Assembly: GCF_015680405.1 (NCBI RefSeq)
Contig: NZ_JADLJS010000007.1
Location: 1 to 64,000, forward strand
Source of the DNA: Pseudomonas pudica
GTDB lineage: Bacteria > Pseudomonadota > Gammaproteobacteria > Pseudomonadales > Pseudomonadaceae
Direction: 5' to 3'
DNA length: 64,000 bases
A model generated the notes under the pieces. The model had not been told where the DNA came from, made no database searches, and was given only the letters and a program-made list of their open reading frames with translations. Position numbers and translations under genes: made by a program. The number at the start of each line of letters is the position of its first letter. Position 1 is the stretch's first letter. Shown piece by piece: positions 41,413 through 49,986 of this stretch.

Positions 41413-41520
41413 ATTTTCTAAAATCATCTGTTTGAATGCCTTACAGACAGCCCAGTGACGGGCTGTCTTGCGCATTACATGAAAGTCGGGTAACCAATGG
41501 GGGGTGGCAAGTTCCCTGCA
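41413..41520 (+). promoter_or_regulatory. phaC1 promoter region: candidate -10, hairpin and sigma-54-like site
   Basis: Three elements are visible in the 269 bases before phaC1. TAAAAT at 41419-41424, inside the small dyad ATTTT-CT-AAAAT, could be a -10. AGACAGCCC / GGGCTGTCT (41445-41468) is a 9-bp hairpin that may end the DUF971 transcript. TGGCAAGTTCCCTGCA (41505-41520) has GG and GC 10 bases apart, as in a -24/-12 sigma-54 promoter. A sigma-54-type promoter upstream of phaC1 has been reported in P. aeruginosa. Which of these is used here is not shown. Confidence 0.5.
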
Positions 41521-41655
41521 TCGAATTGCAGGTAGTCAGCACCCTCGCAGCACCGCTGTTCCTTATCACTGGTCACCCGAGTAGCAGTACCGGGCTCAGA
41601 ACTGTGCACCCGTCACAGCAACCGGTACTCGTCTCAGGACAACGGAGCGTCGTAG

Positions 41656-43335
41656 ATGAGTAACAAGAACAATGATGAGCTGCAGCGGCAGGCCTCGGAA
41701 AACACCCTGGGGCTGAACCCGGTCATCGGTATCCGTCGCAAGGACCTGTTGAGCTCGGCACGCACCGTGCTGCGCCAGGCCGTGCGCCAACCGCTGCACA
41801 GCGCCAAGCATGTGGCCCACTTTGGCCTGGAGCTGAAGAACGTGCTGCTGGGCAAGTCCAGCCTTGCCCCGGAAAGCGACGACCGTCGCTTCAATGACCC
41901 GGCCTGGAGCAACAACCCGCTTTACCGCCGCTACCTGCAAACCTACCTGGCCTGGCGCAAGGAGCTGCAGGACTGGATCGGCAGCAGCGACCTGTCGCCC
42001 CAGGACATCAGCCGCGGCCAGTTCGTCATCAACCTGATGACCGAAGCCATGGCCCCGACCAACACCCTGTCCAACCCGGCAGCGGTCAAACGTTTCTTCG
42101 AAACCGGCGGCAAGAGCCTGCTCGATGGCCTGTCCAACCTGGCCAAGGACCTGGTCAACAACGGTGGCATGCCCAGCCAGGTGAACATGGACGCGTTCGA
42201 AGTGGGCAAGAACCTGGGCACCAGCGAAGGTGCCGTGGTGTACCGCAACGACGTGCTGGAGCTGATCCAGTACAGCCCCATCACCGAGCAGGTGCATGCC
42301 CGACCTCTACTGGTGGTGCCACCGCAGATCAACAAGTTCTACGTATTCGACCTGAGCCCGGAAAAGAGCCTGGCGCGCTACTGCCTGCGCTCGCAGCAGC
42401 AGACCTTCATCATCAGCTGGCGCAACCCGACCAAGGCCCAGCGCGAATGGGGCCTGTCCACCTACATCGATGCCCTCAAGGAAGCGGTCGACGCGGTGCT
42501 GGCTATTACCGGCAGCAAGGACCTGAACATGCTCGGTGCCTGCTCCGGCGGCATCACCTGCACGGCATTGGTCGGCCACTATGCCGCCCTTGGCGAGAAC
42601 AAGGTCAATGCCCTGACCCTGCTGGTCAGCGTGCTGGACACCACCCTGGACAACCAGGTCGCCCTGTTCGTCGACGAGCAGACCCTGGAGGCCGCCAAGC
42701 GCCACTCCTACCAGGCCGGGGTGCTCGAAGGCAGCGAGATGGCCAAGGTGTTCGCCTGGATGCGCCCCAACGACCTGATCTGGAACTACTGGGTCAACAA
42801 CTACCTGCTCGGCAACGAACCGCCGGTGTTCGACATCCTGTTCTGGAACAACGACACCACGCGCCTGCCGGCCGCCTTCCACGGCGACCTGATCGAGATG
42901 TTCAAGAGCAACCCGCTGACCCGCCCGGACGCCCTGGAAGTGTGCGGCACCCCGATCGACCTGAAGAAAGTGCCGTGCGACATCTTCAGCGTGGCCGGCA
43001 CCGCAGACCACATCACCCCTTGGCAGTCCTGCTATCGCTCGGCGCACCTGTTCGGCGGCAAGATCGAATTCGTACTGTCCAACAGTGGCCATATCCAGAG
43101 CATCCTCAACCCGCCGGGCAACCCCAAGGCGCGCTTCATGACCGGCGCCGATCGCCCGGGTGACCCAGTGGCCTGGCAGGAGAACGCCACCAAGCATGCC
43201 GACTCCTGGTGGCTGCACTGGCAGAGCTGGCTGGCCGAGCGCGCCGGCGAGCTGAAGAAGGCGCCGACCCGCCTGGGCAACCGTGCCTATGCCGCAGGCG
43301 AAGCCGCCCCAGGCACCTACGTTCACGAACGTTGA
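41656..43335 (+). CDS. phaC1: Class II PHA synthase PhaC1
   Basis: A 559-residue enzyme polymerising (R)-3-hydroxyacyl-CoA of medium chain length on the granule surface. The lipase-like box GACSGG holds nucleophile C296; D451 (GTADHITPW) and H479 (SNSGHIQS) complete the triad. PSQVNMDAFEVGKNLG and WAWRPNDL-like MRPNDLIWNYWVNNYL are class II signatures. First gene of phaC1-phaZ-phaC2-phaD. A small hairpin lies in the 61-base gap to phaZ (43345-43368). Confidence 0.98.
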   Translation: MSNKNNDELQRQASENTLGLNPVIGIRRKDLLSSARTVLRQAVRQPLHSAKHVAHFGLELKNVLLGKSSLAPESDDRRFNDPAWSNNPLYRRYLQTYLAWRKELQDWIGSSDLSPQDISRGQFVINLMTEAMAPTNTLSNPAAVKRFFETGGKSLLDGLSNLAKDLVNNGGMPSQVNMDAFEVGKNLGTSEGAVVYRNDVLELIQYSPITEQVHARPLLVVPPQINKFYVFDLSPEKSLARYCLRSQQQTFIISWRNPTKAQREWGLSTYIDALKEAVDAVLAITGSKDLNMLGACSGGITCTALVGHYAALGENKVNALTLLVSVLDTTLDNQVALFVDEQTLEAAKRHSYQAGVLEGSEMAKVFAWMRPNDLIWNYWVNNYLLGNEPPVFDILFWNNDTTRLPAAFHGDLIEMFKSNPLTRPDALEVCGTPIDLKKVPCDIFSVAGTADHITPWQSCYRSAHLFGGKIEFVLSNSGHIQSILNPPGNPKARFMTGADRPGDPVAWQENATKHADSWWLHWQSWLAERAGELKKAPTRLGNRAYAAGEAAPGTYVHER

Positions 43336-43396
43336 GCTGCAGCGCCGTTGCCCCCTGCGGGGCTACGGTGTTCATTTCACCCCATGAGTCACGCGC

Positions 43397-44248
43397 ATGC
43401 CGCAACCCTACATCTTCAGGACCGTCGAGCTGGACAATCAGTCCATCCGCACCGCCGTCCGCCCGGGCAAACCGCACCTTACGCCGTTGCTGATCTTCAA
43501 CGGTATCGGCGCCAACCTGGAGCTGGTGTTTCCGTTCATCGAAGCACTGGACCCGGACCTGGAAGTCATTGCCTTCGATGTGCCCGGGGTCGGCGGCTCG
43601 TCCACGCCCCGCCACCCGTATCGCTTCCCCGGTTTGGCCAAACTGACGGCGCGCATGCTCGACTACCTCGACTACGGCCAGGTCAATGTCATCGGCGTGT
43701 CATGGGGCGGCGCCCTGGCCCAGCAGTTTGCCCACGATTACCCCGAGCGCTGCAAGAAGCTGGTACTGGCCGCCACTGCGGCCGGTGCGGTGATGGTGCC
43801 GGGCAAGCCCAAGGTGTTGTGGATGATGGCCAGCCCGCGGCGTTACGTGCAGCCGTCGCATGTTATCCGCATTGCGCCGATGATCTATGGCGGCGGCTTC
43901 CGGCGCGACCCGGAGCTGGCCATGCACCATGCTGCCAAGGTGCGCTCCGGCGGCAAAATGGGCTACTACTGGCAACTGTTCGCCGGGCTTGGCTGGACCA
44001 GCATCCACTGGCTGCACAAGATCCAGCAGCCTACCCTGGTGCTGGCTGGCGACGACGACCCGCTGATCCCGCTGATCAACATGCGCCTGCTGGCCTGGCG
44101 AATTCCCAATGCCCAGCTACACATTATCGACGACGGCCATCTGTTCCTGATCACCCGGGCCGAGGCCGTCGCGCCGATCATCATGAAGTTCCTTCAGCAA
44201 GAGCGTCAGCGTGCCGTCATGCATCCTCGCCCGGCTTCGGGTGTGTGA
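43397..44248 (+). CDS. phaZ: Intracellular PHA depolymerase PhaZ
   Basis: A 283-residue alpha/beta hydrolase that degrades stored mcl-PHA to hydroxyacids. The nucleophile box GVSWGGALAQQ places Ser at 102; the acid is in LVLAGDDDPLIPL and the His in IDDGHLFLI. No signal peptide, consistent with an intracellular granule enzyme. It lies between the two synthases, the fixed order in pseudomonads, so storage and turnover genes are coexpressed. Confidence 0.97.
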   Translation: MPQPYIFRTVELDNQSIRTAVRPGKPHLTPLLIFNGIGANLELVFPFIEALDPDLEVIAFDVPGVGGSSTPRHPYRFPGLAKLTARMLDYLDYGQVNVIGVSWGGALAQQFAHDYPERCKKLVLAATAAGAVMVPGKPKVLWMMASPRRYVQPSHVIRIAPMIYGGGFRRDPELAMHHAAKVRSGGKMGYYWQLFAGLGWTSIHWLHKIQQPTLVLAGDDDPLIPLINMRLLAWRIPNAQLHIIDDGHLFLITRAEAVAPIIMKFLQQERQRAVMHPRPASGV

Positions 44249-44262
44249 GGGCGATTTGGGGG

Positions 44263-44350
44263 CCTGTGGGAGCGGGTTCACCCGCGAAGAATCCAACTCG
44301 GTGTATGGCACCGGCTTCGCCGGTGTGCGCGGGTGAACCCGCTCCCACAG
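44263..44350. repeat. Inverted REP pair between phaZ and phaC2
   Basis: Two main-family REPs (GTGGGAGCGGGTTCACCCGCGAAGAA and complement) around a small hairpin (CACCGGCTTCGCCGGTG). Its place inside the pha operon makes it a likely point of transcript processing or partial termination, lowering phaC2-phaD relative to phaC1-phaZ. Confidence 0.9.
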
Positions 44351-44416
44351 AGACCCTGCTAAATCAGTAAGTATGTTTAGTCATGAGGCACCAGGTCAGG
44401 ACGAGGGAGTGTTGCC

Positions 44417-46099
44417 ATGAAAGACAAACCGGCCAAAGGAACGACAACGCTTCCCGCCACCAGCATGAACGTGCAGAACGCCATCCTCGGCCTGCGCGGT
44501 CGTGACCTGATTTCCACGCTGCGCAATGTCAGCCGCCAGAGCCTGCGCCACCCGCTGCACACCGCACATCACCTGTTGGCACTGGGGGGCCAACTGGGCC
44601 GGGTGATGCTGGGGGACACACCGTTTCAGCCGAACCCGCGCGATCCGCGCTTCAACGACCCGACATGGAGCCAGAACCCGCTCTACCGGCGCGGCCTGCA
44701 GGCCTACCTGGCGTGGCAGAAACAAACTCGCCTGTGGATCGAGGAAAGTCACCTGGACGATGATGACCGGGCCCGTGCGCACTTTCTGTTCAACCTGATC
44801 AACGATGCCCTGGCTCCGAGCAACTCGCTGCTCAACCCGTTGGCAGTCAAGGAACTGTTCAACAGCGGTGGCCAAAGCCTGGTACGCGGCATGGCCCATC
44901 TGCTCGATGACCTGCGCCACAACAACGGCCTGCCACGCCAGGTCGACGAGCGCGCCTTCGAAGTGGGCGTCAACCTGGCCGCGACCGCCGGCGCCGTGGT
45001 GTTTCGCAACGAGCTGCTGGAGCTGATCCAGTACAAGCCGATGAGCGAAAAGCAGTACGCCCGGCCACTGCTGGTGGTGCCGCCACAGATCAACAAGTTC
45101 TACATCTTCGACCTCAGCGCGACCAACAGCTTTGTCCAGTACATGCTCAAGAGCGGCCTGCAGGTTTTCATGGTCAGCTGGCGCAACCCCGACCCGCGCC
45201 ACCGCGAATGGGGCCTGTCCAGCTACGTGCAGGCCCTGGAAGAAGCGCTCAACGCCTGCCGGAGCATCAGTGGCAACCGCGACCCCAACCTGATGGGGGC
45301 CTGCGCCGGCGGCCTGACCATGGCCGCGCTGCAGGGCCACCTGCAAGCCAAGCACCAGCTGCGCCGGGTGCGCAGCGCCACCTACCTGGTCAGCCTGCTG
45401 GACAGCAAGTTCGAAAGCCCAGCCAGCCTGTTCGCCGACGAGCAGACCATCGAGGCCGCCAAGCGCCGCTCCTACCAGCGCGGCGTGCTGGATGGCGCCG
45501 AGGTGGCACGGATCTTTGCCTGGATGCGGCCCAACGACCTGATATGGAACTACTGGGTAAACAACTACCTGCTCGGCAAGACACCACCAGCCTTCGACAT
45601 CCTGTACTGGAACGCCGACAGCACACGCCTGCCCGCCGCGCTGCATGGCGACCTGCTGGACTTCTTCAAGCTCAACCCGCTGACCCACCCCGCCGGCCTG
45701 GAAGTGTGCGGCACACCCATCGACCTGCAGAAGGTCGAACTGGACAGCTTCACCGTGGCCGGCAGCAACGACCACATCACCCCATGGGACGCCGTGTACC
45801 GCTCGGCCTTGCTGCTGGGCGGTGACCGGCGCTTCGTGCTGGCCAACAGCGGGCACATCCAGAGCATCATCAACCCGCCCGGCAACCCCAAGGCCTACTA
45901 CCTGGCCAACCCCAAGCTGTCCAGCGACCCGCGTGCCTGGTTCCACGACGCCAAGCGCAGCGAAGGTAGCTGGTGGCCGTTGTGGCTGGAGTGGATCACC
46001 CCACGCTCCGGTCCGCTCAAGCCACCGCGCAGCGAGCTGGGCAATACCACCTACCCACCGCTGGGCCCAGCGCCGGGTACTTACGTGCTGACCCGATGA
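44417..46099 (+). CDS. phaC2: Class II PHA synthase PhaC2
   Basis: A 560-residue paralogue of PhaC1. The nucleophile box GACAGG again places Cys at 296; GSNDHITPW and ANSGHIQS give Asp and His. Compared with PhaC1 it is clearly homologous along its whole length, showing an old duplication flanking phaZ. Substrate range is usually similar but with different chain-length bias. phaD follows 13 bases after the stop. Confidence 0.98.
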   Translation: MKDKPAKGTTTLPATSMNVQNAILGLRGRDLISTLRNVSRQSLRHPLHTAHHLLALGGQLGRVMLGDTPFQPNPRDPRFNDPTWSQNPLYRRGLQAYLAWQKQTRLWIEESHLDDDDRARAHFLFNLINDALAPSNSLLNPLAVKELFNSGGQSLVRGMAHLLDDLRHNNGLPRQVDERAFEVGVNLAATAGAVVFRNELLELIQYKPMSEKQYARPLLVVPPQINKFYIFDLSATNSFVQYMLKSGLQVFMVSWRNPDPRHREWGLSSYVQALEEALNACRSISGNRDPNLMGACAGGLTMAALQGHLQAKHQLRRVRSATYLVSLLDSKFESPASLFADEQTIEAAKRRSYQRGVLDGAEVARIFAWMRPNDLIWNYWVNNYLLGKTPPAFDILYWNADSTRLPAALHGDLLDFFKLNPLTHPAGLEVCGTPIDLQKVELDSFTVAGSNDHITPWDAVYRSALLLGGDRRFVLANSGHIQSIINPPGNPKAYYLANPKLSSDPRAWFHDAKRSEGSWWPLWLEWITPRSGPLKPPRSELGNTTYPPLGPAPGTYVLTR

Positions 46100-46112
46100 G
46101 CATGCCGACTGG

Positions 46113-46727
46113 ATGAAGACTCGCGACCGAATCCTCGAATGTGCCCTGCAGTTGTTCAACCGGCAGGGCGAACCGAACGTATCCACCCTGGAAATTGCCA
46201 ACGAACTGGGTATCAGCCCCGGCAACCTCTACTACCACTTCCACGGCAAGGAGCCGTTGGTGCTGGGGCTGTTCGAGCGCTTCGAAGAAGCGCTGATGCC
46301 CTTGCTCGACCCGCCGCTGGAGGTACGCCTGGACGCCGAGGATTACTGGCTGTTCCTGCACCTGATCGTCGAACGCATGGCGCAGTACCGCTTCCTGTTC
46401 CAGGACCTGTCGAACCTGACTGGGCGCCTGCCCAAGCTGGCCCGCGGCATGCGTAGCCTGATCAACGCGCTCAAGCGCACGCTGGCGGCATTGCTGGCCA
46501 GCCTCAAGGGCCAGGGACTGGTGGAGAGCGAGACCCAGGCGCTGGGGCAACTGGTGGAGCAGATCACTTTGACACTGATGTTCTCGCTGGATTATCAGCG
46601 GGTACTGGGGCGCGAGGGGGATGTGGGGATTGTGGTGTACCAGGTGATGATGCTGGTGGCGCCGCATTTGCAGGCTCAGGCGCGGGGGGCGGCGGAGCAG
46701 TTGGCGGTGCGCTACCTGGAGGGTTAA
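46113..46727 (+). CDS. phaD: TetR-like regulator PhaD
   Basis: A 204-residue TetR-family protein. The N-terminal helix-turn-helix is TRDRILECALQLFNRQG with recognition helix SPGNLYYHFHGKE. The C-terminal domain is helical and probably binds an acyl-CoA type ligand. In P. putida PhaD activates the phaC1 and phaI promoters in response to a fatty-acid derivative. Cotranscribed with phaC2. A dyad upstream of phaI at 48155 is a possible target. Confidence 0.94.
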   Translation: MKTRDRILECALQLFNRQGEPNVSTLEIANELGISPGNLYYHFHGKEPLVLGLFERFEEALMPLLDPPLEVRLDAEDYWLFLHLIVERMAQYRFLFQDLSNLTGRLPKLARGMRSLINALKRTLAALLASLKGQGLVESETQALGQLVEQITLTLMFSLDYQRVLGREGDVGIVVYQVMMLVAPHLQAQARGAAEQLAVRYLEG

Positions 46728-46756
46728 GCCTGACAGGAATGTATTGCAGCAGCCGA

Positions 46757-46831
46757 CGCATTCGCGGTTGAACCCGCTCCCACAGGTACGGTGCAGTACC
46801 TGTGGGAGCGGGTTTACCCGCGAAGAAGGCG
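46757..46831. repeat. Inverted REP pair
   Basis: CATTCGCGGTTGAACCCGCTCCCACAG and its inverse 14 bases apart, between convergent phaD and phaF; likely also ends both transcripts. Confidence 0.88.
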
Positions 46832-46839
46832 ACGGGGTA

Positions 46840-47640
46840 TCAGATCAGGGTACCGGTGCCTGTCTGTGCCGAAGGTGGGTTGCTGGCCGGAGCCGCGGTT
46901 GGTGCAGGAGCTGCGCTAGCGACCGGAGCGGCGCTGGCCGCTGGGGCTGCCGGCTTGGCGGCTGCCGGTTTCGCCGGTGCTTTCTTCACCGCAGGTTTCT
47001 TGGCTGCCGCAGGCTTGGCTGCCGCAGGCTTGGCCGCTGCCGGTTTCGCCGCTGGTTTGGCTGCTACAGGTTTGGCAGCCGCCTTGGTGGCAGGTTTTGC
47101 CGCAGCAGTTTTGGCTGCCGGCTTGGCTGCCGCGGTTTTTGCCGCAGGCTTGGCCGCTGCCGTCTTGGCCAGTGGCTTGGCCGCCGCCTTGCTCGCAGCC
47201 GGTTTGGCCGCAGCGCGCGACGAAATCGGCGTAACCGAGGCACCGGTGAGTTTCTCGATCTGCTTGGTCAGGCTATCCACTTGCTGGTGCAGGGCCTTGA
47301 TCTCGTTGCGGCTCGGCACGCCAAGGCGCGAGATGGCGCTGTTCAGGCGCTTGTCGAAGGCCTCTTCGAGTTCGCTCCACTTGCCCAGCGCACGGTCCTT
47401 CACGCCCGATACACGCGAAGTGGTCGACGACTTGGCAGTTTCAGCGACATCTTCGGCGGTCTTCTTCGCCTGCTTCTCGGCCTTCTCACCATCCTTCACC
47501 AGCGAGTCGAACAGCTTCGGGCCGTCCTGGTCGATCTTCGAATAGATACCAAGCCCAGCCAGCCAGATCTTGCGGGAGTACTTCTCGATCCCGCCGACCC
47601 AGGAGCTGCCTTCTTTCTCTGAATTCTTCTTGCCAGCCAT
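46840..47640 (-). CDS. phaF: Phasin PhaF with histone H1-like tail
   Basis: A 266-residue granule protein. Start at 47640 with AAGGAGAG upstream. Residues 1-140 form the phasin domain (WVGGIEKYSRKIWLAGLGIYSK then amphipathic and coiled-coil helices). Residues about 145-240 are made of AAKPA-type repeats (KPAAKTAAA and similar), a lysine-rich DNA-binding tail like histone H1. PhaF binds both granule and nucleoid and helps partition granules at division. Follows phaI by 10 bases. Confidence 0.96.
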   Translation of the reverse strand: MAGKKNSEKEGSSWVGGIEKYSRKIWLAGLGIYSKIDQDGPKLFDSLVKDGEKAEKQAKKTAEDVAETAKSSTTSRVSGVKDRALGKWSELEEAFDKRLNSAISRLGVPSRNEIKALHQQVDSLTKQIEKLTGASVTPISSRAAAKPAASKAAAKPLAKTAAAKPAAKTAAAKPAAKTAAAKPATKAAAKPVAAKPAAKPAAAKPAAAKPAAAKKPAVKKAPAKPAAAKPAAPAASAAPVASAAPAPTAAPASNPPSAQTGTGTLI

Positions 47641-47650
47641 CCTGCTCTCC

Positions 47651-48070
47651 TTATGGTTTGTGCGCGACGCGCTCGAGCAGCTCGTGCAGCTGTTCAAGCT
47701 TGATGGACAACGCCTCAACGTCATGTTTAGACGGAATGCCAAGGCGATTCAAGGCGCGACCTACCCGCGCGTCGAAAGCTTTTTCGATCTTGTCCAGTTG
47801 AACTTCGACCTTGCCGCGTACGCGACTGACTTCCTGGGTGGCTTCGTCGATCTGGTTGTTGGCAGCATCGAGCTCCTTGTCGATGCGCTTCTTGCCACGC
47901 TTCTCGACGCCTTCGCCGGCCTTGACCAGCTCATTGAAGTAGTCGGAGCCTTCATGGCCCACACGCGCATAGGCGCCGATGCCCGCCAGCCAGATTTTGC
48001 GCGCGTAGCCGCGCACCTCGCCCAGCGTGCCCGGGGCGTCGTCCTTTTTCTTCACAGTCACTTTGGCCAT
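47651..48070 (-). CDS. phaI: Phasin PhaI
   Basis: A 139-residue granule-surface phasin, homologous to the first half of PhaF (RGYARKIWLAGIGAYARVGHEG) but without the basic tail. Start at 48070 with GAGGT upstream. Amphipathic helix followed by a charged coiled coil. First gene of the phaI-phaF operon, oriented opposite to phaC1-phaD; its promoter is activated by PhaD in P. putida. Confidence 0.96.
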   Translation of the reverse strand: MAKVTVKKKDDAPGTLGEVRGYARKIWLAGIGAYARVGHEGSDYFNELVKAGEGVEKRGKKRIDKELDAANNQIDEATQEVSRVRGKVEVQLDKIEKAFDARVGRALNRLGIPSKHDVEALSIKLEQLHELLERVAHKP

Positions 48071-48154
48071 GCTCTGTACCTCATGCTCATGAGTGGAGGA
48101 GAAACCGCCCATGGAGGTTGGGCTTGAGCACAAGGTAGAGAGGGAAATTAGAAT

Positions 48155-48172
48155 CTTCACCCTAAGGTGAAG
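48155..48172. promoter_or_regulatory. Dyad in the phaI promoter region, candidate PhaD operator
   Basis: CTTCACC / GGTGAAG (48155-48161 and 48166-48172) form a perfect 7-bp inverted repeat with CTAA centre. On the minus strand it is followed by TCTAAT, a near-consensus -10 for phaI, with no good -35. This is where an activator such as PhaD would bind. It could instead be a weak terminator of the small gene just upstream (stop at 48193). Confidence 0.45.
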
Positions 48173-48192
48173 GAGCATGGCCCGGGAAGGGC

Positions 48193-48468
48193 TCAGGCCA
48201 GGGCTTTGTCCAGCGCCCGCTCGATCTCGCCCTTGATGGTGCCGCTCATCATCGAAAGCATCATGCCCAGCTTCAATTCGACACGGATGCGGTCATCGAA
48301 GATGTGCACGCTGCCGTTGGCACCGCTGCGCGCCACGTCGACCCGGTCACCGTTCCAGGTGGCCTTGAGGTCGTACTCGCGGGTCAGTTTGTCGACCAGC
48401 GCTTCAGCCTTGGCACGGGCGGCATCGCGGCCGAGGGAATGTTTGCGTTCGACGCTGATCTGGGTCAT
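48193..48468 (-). CDS. Small PHA-granule-associated system protein
   Basis: A 91-residue protein; start at 48468 with AGGAA upstream. It matches the short family annotated as polyhydroxyalkanoic acid system protein (ISVERKHSLG, AKAEALVDKLTREYDL, then a beta strand stretch and LGMMLSMMSGTIKGEIERAL). Composition suggests a small alpha-beta domain with an amphipathic C-terminal helix. Function unknown; always near phaI/phaF, so a granule role is likely. It is upstream of phaI on the same strand, 122 bases away, and divergent from ubiE. Confidence 0.82.
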   Translation of the reverse strand: MTQISVERKHSLGRDAARAKAEALVDKLTREYDLKATWNGDRVDVARSGANGSVHIFDDRIRVELKLGMMLSMMSGTIKGEIERALDKALA

Positions 48469-48491
48469 GCGGGTGTTCCTGAAGATGAAGA

Positions 48492-48507
48492 CATAATGAG
48501 CATTATG
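48492..48507. promoter_or_regulatory. Palindrome with back-to-back -10-like elements between divergent genes
   Basis: CATAATG-AG-CATTATG is a perfect 7-bp inverted repeat. Each arm contains CATAAT, one base from the -10 consensus, on opposite strands, so it may serve both the small PHA gene (24 bases away) and ubiE (85 bases away), or be an operator. No good -35 was found on either side. Confidence 0.4.
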
Positions 48508-48592
48508 CCCGCCCCCGCCCACTGGCACACCCCGCCAAGACAAATCCGCCCGTTCGCCCTAGAATGGCGGTAATTTTTTCCGGTGAAGCGAT

Positions 48593-49363
48593 ATGAACGA
48601 CCAGCGCAAAGGCGACCACGCCGAACCCACCACCCATTTCGGTTACCAGGACGTCCCTGAAAGCCAGAAGGCGAAGAAAGTCGCCGAGGTGTTCCACTCG
48701 GTAGCGGCCAAGTATGACCTGATGAACGACGTACTTTCCGGCGGCATGCACCGCCTGTGGAAGCGCTTCACCATCGAGCTGTCGGGTGTACGCGCCGGCA
48801 ATCGTGTACTGGACATCGCCGGCGGTACCGGCGACCTGGCCGCCAAGTTTTCGCGGCTGGTCGGCCCGACCGGCCAGGTAGTGCTGGCCGACATCAACGA
48901 ATCAATGCTCAAGGTGGGCCGTGACCGCCTGCTCGACCGTGGCGTGGCCGGCAACATCGAGTTCGTCCAGGCCGACGCCGAGAAGCTGCCATTCCCGGAC
49001 AACCACTTCGACTGCGTGACCATTGCCTTCGGCCTGCGCAACGTCACCCACAAGGACGAAGCCATCCGCTCGATGCTGCGCGTGCTCAAGCCGGGCGGTC
49101 GCCTGCTGGTGCTGGAGTTCTCCAAGCCTACCAACAAGCTGATGTCCAAGGCCTACGACGCTTACTCGTTCGCCTTCATGCCGCTGGCCGGCAAGCTGAT
49201 CACGAACGACTCGGAGAGCTACCGTTACCTCGCCGAGTCGATCCGCATGCACCCCGATCAGGAAACCCTGAAGGCCATGATGGTCGATGCCGGTTTCGAC
49301 CGCGTCACCTATCACAACATGACCAGCGGCATCGTTGCCGTGCACCGGGGAATCAAACCCTGA
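48593..49363 (+). CDS. ubiE: Ubiquinone/menaquinone biosynthesis C-methyltransferase UbiE
   Basis: A 256-residue SAM-dependent methyltransferase acting on the benzoquinol ring in ubiquinone synthesis. Family signatures are [28 protein letters not shown], the SAM site [12 protein letters not shown] and IAFGLRNVT. First gene of ubiE-ubiJ-ubiB, overlapping ubiJ by one base (TGATG). Confidence 0.98.
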   Translation: MNDQRKGDHAEPTTHFGYQDVPESQKAKKVAEVFHSVAAKYDLMNDVLSGGMHRLWKRFTIELSGVRAGNRVLDIAGGTGDLAAKFSRLVGPTGQVVLADINESMLKVGRDRLLDRGVAGNIEFVQADAEKLPFPDNHFDCVTIAFGLRNVTHKDEAIRSMLRVLKPGGRLLVLEFSKPTNKLMSKAYDAYSFAFMPLAGKLITNDSESYRYLAESIRMHPDQETLKAMMVDAGFDRVTYHNMTSGIVAVHRGIKP

Positions 49364-49986
49364 TGCTGCTGGCCGGGCTGTTCGCCAGCGTCGAACATGG
49401 CCTGAACCGCGTCCTGCGCATGGACAGCACGGCACTGCCGCGGCTGGCCGCGCTCGAGGGCAAGGTCATCGAGATCGACTGCCGCCAACCGGCCCTGCAG
49501 GTGTTCATCCTGCCCGATGAAGAGGGCCTGATGCTCGCCGCCCACTGGCAAGGCGAGGTCGACTGCAGCCTGCGCGCCCCGGCCGGCAGCCTGGCGCAAC
49601 TGGCCCTGGCCAGGGACAAGACTGCCGTGCTGCACAGCCCGCAAGTGGAACTGCATGGCGACAGCGCCGTGCTGCTCGACCTGTTCGGTGTGCTGCAGGA
49701 CCTGGAGCTGGACTGGGAGCACGAGCTGCAACGCTGGCTCGGCCCGGTCGCCACGGCGCTGCTGGCCGGCCACATCCGCCTGCGCGCACGTTGGACCCGT
49801 CAGGGCCTGGCGCGCTTCAGCCAGAACCTTTCCGAGTACCTGGCCGAAGAGTCCCGCACTCTGGTCGGCAAGCGCGAAGCCGAAGCCGCCTTCAGCGAGC
49901 TCGATGCCCTGAAGCTCGATACAGAACGACTCGAGGCGCGTCTCAAGCGCCTTTCCCGAACCCTTGATACCAGCGATAACGCATGA
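49363..49986 (+). CDS. ubiJ: UbiJ, SCP2-domain accessory factor for ubiquinone synthesis
   Basis: A 207-residue soluble protein. The first about 110 residues form an SCP2-type lipid-binding fold; the rest is helical and ends in a coiled coil ([22 protein letters not shown]). UbiJ binds ubiquinone intermediates within the Ubi complex. It overlaps ubiE by one base and ubiB by four bases (ATGA), so the three proteins are translationally coupled. Confidence 0.93.
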   Translation: MLLAGLFASVEHGLNRVLRMDSTALPRLAALEGKVIEIDCRQPALQVFILPDEEGLMLAAHWQGEVDCSLRAPAGSLAQLALARDKTAVLHSPQVELHGDSAVLLDLFGVLQDLELDWEHELQRWLGPVATALLAGHIRLRARWTRQGLARFSQNLSEYLAEESRTLVGKREAEAAFSELDALKLDTERLEARLKRLSRTLDTSDNA

